From positions 372,001 through 436,000 of the forward strand of contig NZ_JAKJHS010000001.1 of NCBI RefSeq assembly GCF_021648825.1: 64,000 nt of DNA, in the 5' to 3' direction. Shown here piece after piece: positions 46,297 through 53,773 of this stretch. The position numbers were made by a program, and so were the translations under genes. The first letter of the stretch is position 1. Each line of letters opens with the position of its first letter. Origin of the DNA: Rhizobium halophilum. GTDB lineage: Bacteria; Pseudomonadota; Alphaproteobacteria; Rhizobiales; Rhizobiaceae. The notes below the pieces were generated by a model, which saw only the letters and a program-made list of their open reading frames with translations, did no database searches and was not told the origin of the DNA.

Positions 46297-46995
46297 ATGC
46301 GGGTTCTACTCATCGAAGATGACAGCGCGACAGCGCAGAGCATCGAGCTGATGCTGAAGTCTGAGAGCTTCAACGTCTACACCACCGATTTGGGTGAGGA
46401 AGGCGTCGATCTCGGCAAGCTTTATGATTACGACATCATCCTTCTGGATTTGAACCTCCCCGACATGTCGGGCTACGAGGTGCTCCGGACACTGCGCCTG
46501 TCCAAGGTGAAGACGCCGATCCTGATCCTTTCCGGGATGGCCGGCATCGAGGACAAGGTCCGCGGCCTGGGCTTCGGCGCCGACGACTACATGACCAAGC
46601 CTTTCCACAAGGACGAACTGGTTGCTCGCATCCACGCGATCGTGCGGCGCTCCAAGGGTCACGCGCAGTCGATTATCATCACCGGCGAGCTGATCGTGAA
46701 CCTGGATGCCAAGACCGTTGAGGTTGGCGGCCAGCGGGTCCACCTGACGGGCAAAGAGTACCAGATGCTTGAGCTGCTCTCGCTGCGCAAGGGCACGACG
46801 CTAACCAAGGAAATGTTCCTCAATCACCTTTACGGCGGAATGGACGAGCCGGAATTGAAGATCATCGACGTCTTCATCTGCAAGCTGCGCAAGAAGCTCG
46901 CAAACGCCGCCGGTGGCGCCAATTACATCGAAACCGTCTGGGGCCGCGGCTATGTGCTGCGCGAGCCGGAAGGCGACTTCGCCGAAAGTGCCTGA
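46297..46995 (+). CDS. ctrA: cell-cycle response regulator CtrA
   Basis: CtrA is the master transcription factor of the alphaproteobacterial cell cycle. This 233-residue protein has an OmpR-type receiver with D51 ([16 protein letters not shown]) and a winged-helix domain ([57 protein letters not shown]). It ends in the degradation-tag-like hydrophobic FAESA. The ATG at 46297 follows AAAGGGG; the frame to 46189 is not coding. ChpT, which phosphorylates CtrA, is encoded 600 bases downstream. Confidence 0.98.
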   Translation: MRVLLIEDDSATAQSIELMLKSESFNVYTTDLGEEGVDLGKLYDYDIILLDLNLPDMSGYEVLRTLRLSKVKTPILILSGMAGIEDKVRGLGFGADDYMTKPFHKDELVARIHAIVRRSKGHAQSIIITGELIVNLDAKTVEVGGQRVHLTGKEYQMLELLSLRKGTTLTKEMFLNHLYGGMDEPELKIIDVFICKLRKKLANAAGGANYIETVWGRGYVLREPEGDFAESA

Positions 46996-47026
46996 GCCCA
47001 ACGAGGGCCCTTCTCCCTACCCGGAC

Positions 47027-47050
47027 ACGCCCGCGAACTCGCGGGCGTTT
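47027..47050. terminator. terminator between ctrA and the response regulator gene
   Basis: ACGCCCGCG and CGCGGGCGT form a perfect 9-bp stem around AACT, followed by TT, 31 bases after the ctrA stop. The two genes converge, so it may serve both. Confidence 0.75.
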
Positions 47051-47143
47051 CTCGTGGTTTTTATTGTTGAAGACGACCTGCCACGACCTCTGGCGGGGCG
47101 GCAGATCATTCAGCTCTGACTAGAAATATCGTTCTGAAACAGC

Positions 47144-47506
47144 TCAGGCTGCCACACCTAAACCTGCGAACACGGAGGTCAGTATCTTGCGGTCGAACGG
47201 CTTGAGCAGGAAATCATTGGCTCCGGCACGCTTGCCGAGCATCATCTTCTTCAGGTCGGCTTCGATGACGCAATAATAGATCCGGACGCTCTTCCCGTTC
47301 GGCAGCGCACGTACGTTCTGGATTAGATCCAGGGCGCCTTCCATCCCCGCGTCCACGATCAACAGGGCAGGAAGCTCCAGTTGGCAGCGACCGAGGGCCT
47401 CCTCGGACGAGGCAGCCTCTGCTACGAGGAAGCCCAATTCCGCCAGGATGCGTTTGCCTACCTTGCGTACGACGTCCGATCCGTCGGCGATCATCAGACG
47501 CTGCAT
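47144..47506 (-). CDS. single-domain response regulator
   Basis: This 120-residue receiver-only protein (QRLMIADGSDVVRKVGKRILAELGF) has the acceptor D52 in LLIVDAGMEG and the conserved Lys in DFLLKPFDRK. The usual acidic pair near residues 7-10 is reduced to AD, so Mg2+ binding may be weaker. The ATG at 47506 follows AGGGAGAGG; the frame to 47557 adds no domain. It lies 94 bases downstream of chpT on the same strand, so it could take part in the same phosphorelay, like CpdR or DivK, but it is not clearly either. Confidence 0.85.
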   Translation of the reverse strand: MQRLMIADGSDVVRKVGKRILAELGFLVAEAASSEEALGRCQLELPALLIVDAGMEGALDLIQNVRALPNGKSVRIYYCVIEADLKKMMLGKRAGANDFLLKPFDRKILTSVFAGLGVAA

Positions 47507-47600
47507 GACCTCTCCCTTAAACAGGCGGCTCTTTCGATCGAAGAGGCGCCTGTTCAAGGTAGGCCGGAGGCAACTAAGGAATGGTTACCGCAAAAGGTGC

Positions 47601-48248
47601 CTAGGCAGCGACGGTCCTGGCGGTGAAGACGATCTTGTCTTCAGAGACGACATATCCCAACTCCATGCCGCATTCTTCGGCGAGGAGCACGGTGTAGTAA
47701 GGCTGGATCGAGTGAGCGTCGACTGCTTCTTCCATCTCGCCGGAGCATATTTCGACGAACTTCGCCGGCACACGCATCATGCGTCCGCGAATGGTGATGC
47801 TGAACTTGGCTTCCTGTTCAGGATCTTCGAGCGTCACGTCGATCGAGCCGCCCCGCGGTATCCCTCCATAGGCGACGAGAAAGAGATTGAGCAGGAGCTT
47901 CACCCGATTCTTCGCGATGATCGCGCGCGGTCCGTTCCAGGTGACTTCCGTCTTCTTTTCGGCTGCGGCAAAGTCCTTCGCTGCCTTCTCCGCCTCGCCG
48001 GTGTCGATCGACGCACCCACGGACCCCGAAGCGCCGAAGGCAAGCCGCGCAAACTTCAACCGGACCGCGGCATTGAGCGCCGAGGTCCGGATCAGGTCGA
48101 GCGCATCAGCGTCAGAGCCACCCTCGTCGAGCAGTTCCAGCCCGTTGTTGATGGCGCCTACCGGGGAGATCACGTCGTGGCAGACACGGCTGCATAGCAG
48201 CGCCGCAAGATCTGGCCCATCAAGAGTAAGATTCGGGTTCCTGGGCAT
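47601..48248 (-). CDS. chpT: histidine phosphotransferase ChpT
   Basis: ChpT passes phosphate from the hybrid kinase CckA to CtrA and CpdR. The dimerisation helix carries the phospho-accepting H24 in CSRVCHDVISPVGAINNGLELL, and the degenerate ATPase-like domain follows (RVKLLLNLFLVAYGGIPRGG). The 215 residues are normal for the family. It is divergent from eipA across 162 bases that hold a CtrA-box-like motif. Confidence 0.95.
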   Translation of the reverse strand: MPRNPNLTLDGPDLAALLCSRVCHDVISPVGAINNGLELLDEGGSDADALDLIRTSALNAAVRLKFARLAFGASGSVGASIDTGEAEKAAKDFAAAEKKTEVTWNGPRAIIAKNRVKLLLNLFLVAYGGIPRGGSIDVTLEDPEQEAKFSITIRGRMMRVPAKFVEICSGEMEEAVDAHSIQPYYTVLLAEECGMELGYVVSEDKIVFTARTVAA

Positions 48249-48341
48249 GCTCGTCTCCTGATGTGTTACGCCGCCACAAATGCCGTCCTAAGGTTGTGCG
48301 AAAGTGGTGCGGGATCTGCGCCATAATGACAACATATTTGG

Positions 48342-48356
48342 TAAACCGATTGTTAA
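48342..48356. promoter_or_regulatory. CtrA-box-like site between chpT and eipA
   Basis: TAAA-CCGATTG-TTAA matches TTAA-N7-TTAA at seven of eight positions, 54 bases before the eipA ATG and 93 from chpT. Direct activation of eipA by CtrA has been described in Brucella, which supports this reading. Confidence 0.5.
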
Positions 48357-48410
48357 GGCGATCACCGCAATATGCGGCTCTACCCGCACGGACAGACAGA
48401 ACGGATTTGG

Positions 48411-49007
48411 ATGATGCGCTTTTTCCCGACTTTCCCGCTGGCCCGCCTCACGGCCCTCGCAGTCGCACTGCTGGCAGTGGCATGCCTGGGCTTCGGCGGC
48501 GTGGCACGCGCGCAAAGCGGCGGCTCACAATACAGCGCCCAGGAGATCGTTGACGCGGGCCACGGTTTTTTCGGTAATGCGAGCGGTGGCTTGGCAAAGG
48601 TGGTGGAGAAGGCTTTCGAGCAGTATGGCCTGCCGAACGGCTATATCCTCGGCCAGGAGGGATCGGGAGCTTTCATTGCCGGGCTCACGTATGGTGAAGG
48701 TGAGCTCTACACGAAGAATGCCGGACAGCATCCTGTCTTCTGGCAGGGTCCTTCCCTCGGCATCGACTATGGTGGCCAAGGCTCGCGAGCCATGATGCTT
48801 GTCTACGACCTCCCCTCGATTGAAAGCCTTTACACGCGCTTCGGCGGCGTCTCTGGCTCAGCCTTCGTCGTCGCGGGCGTCGGCATGACGGTGCTGCGCC
48901 AAGGCGACGTTGTGCTCGTTCCAATCCGCACCGGCGTAGGCGCACGTCTTGGCATCAATGTCGGCTATCTGAAGCTGACGCGAAGCCCGACCTGGAACCC
49001 TTTCTGA
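48411..49007 (+). CDS. eipA: periplasmic envelope protein EipA (DUF1134)
   Basis: This 198-residue protein has a signal peptide (LAVALLAVACLGFGGVARAQ) and the DUF1134 domain (YSAQEIVDAGHGFFG, VEKAFEQYGLPNGYILGQEGSGAFIAGLTYG, VLVPIRTGVGARLGINVGYLKLT). In Brucella EipA is a periplasmic protein needed for envelope integrity and virulence. The ATG at 48411 precedes MMRFF; the upstream part of the frame lacks a conserved sequence. Its position next to chpT and ctrA fits cell-cycle control of the envelope. Confidence 0.93.
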   Translation: MMRFFPTFPLARLTALAVALLAVACLGFGGVARAQSGGSQYSAQEIVDAGHGFFGNASGGLAKVVEKAFEQYGLPNGYILGQEGSGAFIAGLTYGEGELYTKNAGQHPVFWQGPSLGIDYGGQGSRAMMLVYDLPSIESLYTRFGGVSGSAFVVAGVGMTVLRQGDVVLVPIRTGVGARLGINVGYLKLTRSPTWNPF

Positions 49008-49153
49008 TCCGCTGGATTATCCCCTCGCCGTCGGGGGATCATGATGACATCTTGTTACACCGAATCATGCAGCATCGCTTGCCGCGCCAAAGCCATTGTG
49101 CTTAAACGGCCCACCGACCCGTTCTGCGTCCAAGCCGGCGAGATTGCCCTGTT

Positions 49154-50353
49154 GTGATCCAATTCGCTCTTCTCTTCGGCCTGGGCTTTCTCAGTGCGGC
49201 ACTCCTGGTCATGTTGATTGCGCCCGCCATCCATGGCCGCATCGTCCGCTACACCGAGAACCGGATCAAGGCGACACTGCCGATCAGCCCGCAGGAAGTT
49301 CGTGCACAGCGTGATCTGGCGCGTGCTGTCTATGCGGCAGAGAACGCCCGGACAAAGCAGGAGTTGGTGCGCGAGAAAGATAGCGGGCTTGCTTTGAGGC
49401 TGCGCCATGACAAGCTCGCCGACGAGGCCCGAAAGCTTCAATCGGATAATCACGACCTGCAGATGCAGATCGCCGACATGGATACCGAAGCCGCAGATCT
49501 CCGCGCGCGCCTGCGGCAAGAAGATGGTTACATCCAGCAACTGAAAGCGGCGCTAGAGGCTGCCGAAGAGGCGGATGCCGCGAAAGGCATGGAGATCGAG
49601 GACCTGCAACGTCGCGTGTCCAAGCTGACCGCTGACGGCGATAACCTGCGCATCGATCTTTCGGCACGCGATACGGAGGTCGAAAATCTCAAATTCCGCA
49701 TCGCTAGCCTTCGCGATGAGCGGGAGGCTCTGCGCCAAGACGTCAAGTTACAGACGACTCGGGCCAAGGACGCGGAGGCACGGCTGGCGCAGGAGGAGCA
49801 TCGGGTACTACGCCTGGAGGACAAGCTGGCGCGCGAGGTAGCATCTCGTACCGACAAGGAAGCTGCGCTCGAGCGACGGGTCCAGGAGATCGTACGGCTC
49901 AAGCAGAAGCTGAAGTCCGCTACGATCGACGCGAGGGCAAGCTCAAGGTCCGGTAAGACAGGCGTGAAGGTATCCGCAGCGAGCAAGCCGGACGCACTGT
50001 CGAACTCTGCACCACTGGCAGGCGACCCCTCCCTTCCCCGAGCGGATATCGCCGCAATCATCGCCGCGTCTCCGCAGTTGTCCGAAATGGCCGACACGGC
50101 GCACAACAGGGCAACAGCGCTGTCGGAACGACTGCTGAAGGCCCGCACGGATGACAACGATGACGCGCTCCGGCAGGAACTCGCCTCCATCGCGGCGTCG
50201 ATGATTGCCCTGACCGCTCGCGCCGAAGGTTCAGCCTCGCCTCTCTACCCAATTCTCGAACAGAGCGGCCAAGGGAGCAGTGGCGACCGCGAAAACCTGG
50301 CTGCGCGCGCTCTCACTCTTCTATCGGCTCAGGAGCCGGCCAGCGCGTCTTGA
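49154..50353 (+). CDS. membrane-anchored coiled-coil protein of unknown function
   Basis: The 399-residue protein has one N-terminal membrane helix (FALLFGLGFLSAALLVMLIAPAIHG), then about 230 residues of heptad-like, Glu/Arg/Leu-rich coiled coil (about residues 50-270), then a disordered Ser/Ala linker and a short helical tail. The topology resembles proteins that form filaments or scaffold other factors beneath the membrane. I do not recognise a family. The start is GTG at 49154. The 3' end overlaps the convergent SpoU gene by 25 bases. Confidence 0.75.
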   Translation: MIQFALLFGLGFLSAALLVMLIAPAIHGRIVRYTENRIKATLPISPQEVRAQRDLARAVYAAENARTKQELVREKDSGLALRLRHDKLADEARKLQSDNHDLQMQIADMDTEAADLRARLRQEDGYIQQLKAALEAAEEADAAKGMEIEDLQRRVSKLTADGDNLRIDLSARDTEVENLKFRIASLRDEREALRQDVKLQTTRAKDAEARLAQEEHRVLRLEDKLAREVASRTDKEAALERRVQEIVRLKQKLKSATIDARASSRSGKTGVKVSAASKPDALSNSAPLAGDPSLPRADIAAIIAASPQLSEMADTAHNRATALSERLLKARTDDNDDALRQELASIAASMIALTARAEGSASPLYPILEQSGQGSSGDRENLAARALTLLSAQEPASAS

Positions 50354-51183
50354 AGGCGGCCCTGGGCGCTCGCGATCTGGTAAAGAGCAATGCCGGTCGC
50401 AGTGGCAGCATTGAGGCTGTCGAGCCCCGGCACTTGCGCGATCCGGGCGGTATTGAACTTCTCCAGGATCGGCGCCGGTAGACCGCTCCCTTCCGTCCCC
50501 GTCACCAGTGCTGTGCGCGGCCCCGGGGTGATGCTGCTCACCTCCACGCGCCCGGAGGGAGAAAGCGCCCAGATGTCGAAGCCGCGCTCGAGAAGAAGCG
50601 CCAGATTGCCTTCTACCGTACCGCCGCGCGCAAATGGCACCTTCAACACCGCCCCTACCGAGACCCGCAGCGATTTGCGGTAGAGCGGGTCGCAGCAGGT
50701 TTGGTCCAGCAGAAGCGCGTCCACTCCGAACGCCGCAGCATTGCGGAAGATGGACCCGATATTGTCATGGTTGGAAATCCCGGCCGCCACGACGACAAGT
50801 GCCCGCTGCGAAAGCTGCCCAATCAATTCCCGAGCCTCTGGCTGACGCCGCCTTTGACCAAGGGCGAGTACGCCGCGGTGCAGATGGAAGCCGGCAATGG
50901 CGTCCAGCACGGCGGCGCTGGCGACATAAACTGGAACCTCCGGTGGAAATGACGCCAGGTCCAACGCAAGCCCGGCTAGTCTGTTTTCCAGCAGCAGCAC
51001 CTTCTCCGCGACAAAGTCTCCTCCCCGCGCATGGGCGGCCGCCAGCATGCGCAGCACCACTGTCCCTTCGGCGATGAAGCGGTTCTCGCGGCCCGTCAGG
51101 TCTCGCTCCCGAATGCTGCGGAACTCGGCAACGCGCGGATCATCGGCATCGTCAATCCAGATCGGATCGGTGCGCGACAGCAT
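50329..51183 (-). CDS. TrmH/SpoU-family RNA 2'-O-methyltransferase
   Basis: This 284-residue SAM-dependent enzyme methylates a ribose in rRNA or tRNA. The N-terminal substrate-binding domain (RENRFIAEGTVVLRMLAAA) precedes the SPOUT knot with its motifs ISNHDNIGSIFRNAAAFGVDALLLD, ALVTGTEGSGLP and IPG-like VPGLDSLNAATATGIALYQ. The exact nucleotide target cannot be told from the sequence. Confidence 0.93.
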   Translation of the reverse strand: MLSRTDPIWIDDADDPRVAEFRSIRERDLTGRENRFIAEGTVVLRMLAAAHARGGDFVAEKVLLLENRLAGLALDLASFPPEVPVYVASAAVLDAIAGFHLHRGVLALGQRRRQPEARELIGQLSQRALVVVAAGISNHDNIGSIFRNAAAFGVDALLLDQTCCDPLYRKSLRVSVGAVLKVPFARGGTVEGNLALLLERGFDIWALSPSGRVEVSSITPGPRTALVTGTEGSGLPAPILEKFNTARIAQVPGLDSLNAATATGIALYQIASAQGRLQDALAGS

Positions 51184-51186
51184 CGG

Positions 51187-51564
51187 TCAGGGCGCTGCGT
51201 CGACCGCCACATCGGCGACGATGCGGCCAACGGAAAGATCGAAGACCAGAGCCCTCTGCTGACCGGAAACAACGCCGTAAAAAAGCAACTGTGATCCGGA
51301 AAGGGATACCGAGCGAACGTCGAAGCCAGGAGGAAGGGCGACCGATGACGTCAACGGCTGGTCCGCCGGAACATCCAATCCGTTCGTCGCCACAGGTGAC
51401 TCGGGCCCCTGCGAGACCTTGTAGACAACCGCCGCCAGGACCGCCATAAAGCAAACGAACATTATCCCGCCCGAAACGAGTTGCAGCAGCACCATCTTCC
51501 GGCGGATCCTTTCCATTGCCGGATCAAGCGGTTCTTCCTGTTCTTCGAGATCAGGATTTGCCAT
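51187..51564 (-). CDS. DUF6476-family membrane protein
   Basis: This 125-residue protein has one membrane helix (VSGGIMFVCFMAVLAAVVY) after an acidic cytoplasmic N-terminus (MANPDLEEQEEPLDPAMERI), and a small outer domain (LPPGFDVRSVSLSGSQLLFYGVVSGQQRALVFDL). It is conserved in Rhizobiales without known function. The start at 51564 is set by the family N-terminus; the 35-base gap to the divergent RluA gene implies back-to-back promoters. Confidence 0.8.
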   Translation of the reverse strand: MANPDLEEQEEPLDPAMERIRRKMVLLQLVSGGIMFVCFMAVLAAVVYKVSQGPESPVATNGLDVPADQPLTSSVALPPGFDVRSVSLSGSQLLFYGVVSGQQRALVFDLSVGRIVADVAVDAAP

Positions 51565-51598
51565 TGCTGAGTGTCCTTGCTGCTGTCGGGTCCAATGA

Positions 51599-52636
51599 AT
51601 GAACGATCCCTTTAAACAAGCCGAACGACCAAGGAAAGTGCTGGTGGCTGAAGAGGAGGCAGAGGGCCGGCTTGACGCATGGCTTGCTGCAACGTTGGGG
51701 GGCGAATTCTCGCGGAGCCGGATCAAGAGCCTCATCGAGCAGGGTGCTGTCCGACACAAGGGTGTCGTGTGTACGGAACCGAAGAGAAAGGTCGCTGCCG
51801 GGGATCAGGTTGAGATCATCCTGCCAGAGCCGGAGGATCCAGAACCGAAGGGCGAGGATATTCCCCTCGAGGTTCTATACGAGGATAGTGACGTCATCGT
51901 CATCTCTAAGCCGGCAGGTCTGGTCGTCCATCCGGGCGCCGGCAACTGGACCGGCACCTTGGTCAACGCCCTCATTCATCATTGCCGTGACAGTCTCTCT
52001 GGAATTGGCGGCGTGCGTCGCCCCGGCATTGTGCATCGGCTGGACAAAGACACCAGCGGCGTCCTGGTTGCAGCCAAGAACGATGCCGCCCACCGTCATC
52101 TGGCGGCACAGTTTGCCGATCACGGCCGCACCGGGCCCTTGGAACGAGCGTACCAGGCAGTCGTTTGGGGCCGGCCGAAGCAGTTGAGGGGGACGATCGA
52201 CGCGCCGCTCGGCCGCTCCGGCGACCGAACGAAGCGCGCCGTCAAGCGTGAAGCCAGCGGAGATGCCCGCGAAGCGGTTACCCATTACGAGGTGCTGGAG
52301 CGGTTCCTGGAGAAACCGGACGCAACGGCACTTGCCTCGCTGATCGAATGCCAACTAGAGACCGGCCGCACGCACCAGATTCGGGTCCACATGGCGCACA
52401 TCGGATGCCCCCTGATTGGTGACCCGGATTATAGCGCCGGGTTCCGCACCAAGGTAAACCTGCTGCCCGAGCCGGCCAAGAGCACGGTAAGGGATTTCGG
52501 CCGCCAGGCGCTGCACGCTTACCTGCTGGCCTTCGAACACCCGCGGACCGGAGACGTCATGACGTTCACCGCTCCGGTTCCAAAGGACATGCAGCACCTT
52601 ATCGACGCACTACAGCAGGGCGACGATGCGCTATAG
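51599..52636 (+). CDS. RluA-family pseudouridine synthase (RluD-like)
   Basis: This enzyme isomerises uridines in 23S rRNA. It has an N-terminal S4 RNA-binding domain (GRLDAWLAATLGGEFSRSRIKSLIEQGAV), the catalytic D149 in HRLDKDTSGVLV, and the C-terminal motifs TGRTHQIRVHMAHIGCPLIGD. The 345 residues are typical of RluD. It precedes rpoH on the same strand, as in many rhizobia, with a separate promoter expected in the 174-base gap. Confidence 0.94.
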   Translation: MNDPFKQAERPRKVLVAEEEAEGRLDAWLAATLGGEFSRSRIKSLIEQGAVRHKGVVCTEPKRKVAAGDQVEIILPEPEDPEPKGEDIPLEVLYEDSDVIVISKPAGLVVHPGAGNWTGTLVNALIHHCRDSLSGIGGVRRPGIVHRLDKDTSGVLVAAKNDAAHRHLAAQFADHGRTGPLERAYQAVVWGRPKQLRGTIDAPLGRSGDRTKRAVKREASGDAREAVTHYEVLERFLEKPDATALASLIECQLETGRTHQIRVHMAHIGCPLIGDPDYSAGFRTKVNLLPEPAKSTVRDFGRQALHAYLLAFEHPRTGDVMTFTAPVPKDMQHLIDALQQGDDAL

Positions 52637-52810
52637 TATGAACAACTTGTAATGATATAACGGCCTCGTGATCTCTTGAATCACCGTTCTGCCGCACTTA
52701 TCTGGCAATTGGGTCGGTGTGGGGTCGATGATGACCCATGCCGTTTGGCTTGCCTCAGCCTGTCGCTCGTGACGAGGGAGCCAGGAAACAGATCAGAAGG
52801 GGGTGCTTTC

Positions 52811-53713
52811 ATGGCCCGGAATACCTTACCGTCAATCACCGCCGGAGAAGGCGGTCTCAACCGCTATCTCGACGAAATCCGCAAGTTCCCTATGCTTGAG
52901 CCGCAGCAGGAATACATGCTCGCCAAGCGTTACGCCGAACATGGGGATCGCGATGCCGCACATCAACTGGTCACGAGCCATCTTCGTCTCGTAGCGAAAA
53001 TTGCGATGGGCTACCGTGGCTATGGCCTGCCCATCGGGGAGGTCGTCTCCGAGGGCAACGTGGGCCTGATGCAGGCGGTCAAGAAGTTCGACCCGGAGCG
53101 CGGCTTCCGCCTGGCGACCTATGCCATGTGGTGGATCAAAGCCTCTATCCAAGAATATATCCTCCGCTCCTGGTCGCTGGTAAAAATGGGGACAACCGCC
53201 AACCAGAAGCGGCTGTTCTTCAACCTGCGCCGCATGAAGGGGAAGATCCAGGCCATTGACGAGGGCGATCTGAAGCCCGATCAGGTTGCCGAGATCGCAA
53301 CTAAGCTGGGCGTCTCGGAAGAAGAAGTCATCTCCATGAACCGCAGGCTCTCGGGCGACGCCTCTCTAAACGCGCCGATCCGAGCGACGGAGGGCGAATC
53401 CGGCCAGTGGCAGGACTGGCTCGTCGACGACAACGAGAGCCAGGAACAGGTGCTGATCGAGCAGGACGAACTGGAAACGCGCCGGCGTATGCTGTCGAAG
53501 GCGATGTCCGTTCTCAACGATCGCGAGCGGCGAATCTTTGAAGCCCGTCGCCTGGCGGACAACCCGATCACGCTGGAGGAACTCTCCTCGGAGTTCGATA
53601 TCAGCCGCGAGCGCGTGCGCCAGATCGAAGTCAGGGCCTTCGAGAAGGTGCAGGATGCCGTGCAGAAGGAAGCGCTGGCCCAGGCTCAGGCGCTCCGCGT
53701 CGTCGACGCCTAA
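52811..53713 (+). CDS. rpoH: heat-shock sigma factor RpoH (sigma-32)
   Basis: This 300-residue sigma factor directs RNA polymerase to heat-shock promoters. The RpoH box QKRLFFNLRR, a signature of sigma-32, is present, along with region 2 (EGNVGLMQAVKKFDPERGFRLATYAMWWIKASIQEYILRSW, in part) and region 4 (LEELSSEFDISRERVRQIEVRAFEKVQ). The ATG at 52811 follows AGAAGGGGG. Rhizobia often carry two or more rpoH genes; which paralogue this is cannot be said from sequence alone. Confidence 0.97.
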   Translation: MARNTLPSITAGEGGLNRYLDEIRKFPMLEPQQEYMLAKRYAEHGDRDAAHQLVTSHLRLVAKIAMGYRGYGLPIGEVVSEGNVGLMQAVKKFDPERGFRLATYAMWWIKASIQEYILRSWSLVKMGTTANQKRLFFNLRRMKGKIQAIDEGDLKPDQVAEIATKLGVSEEEVISMNRRLSGDASLNAPIRATEGESGQWQDWLVDDNESQEQVLIEQDELETRRRMLSKAMSVLNDRERRIFEARRLADNPITLEELSSEFDISRERVRQIEVRAFEKVQDAVQKEALAQAQALRVVDA

Positions 53714-53731
53714 CGACTGACCAGGTCTTGG

Positions 53732-53765
53732 AAAAAAACCGGCGGATCACTCCGCCGGTTTTTTT
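53732..53765. terminator. bidirectional terminator between rpoH and the acidic membrane protein gene
   Basis: AACCGGCGGA and TCCGCCGGTT form a perfect 10-bp stem around TCAC, preceded by an A-run and followed by seven T. Both flanking genes converge on it. Confidence 0.92.
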
Positions 53766-53773
53766 GTGCCGAC

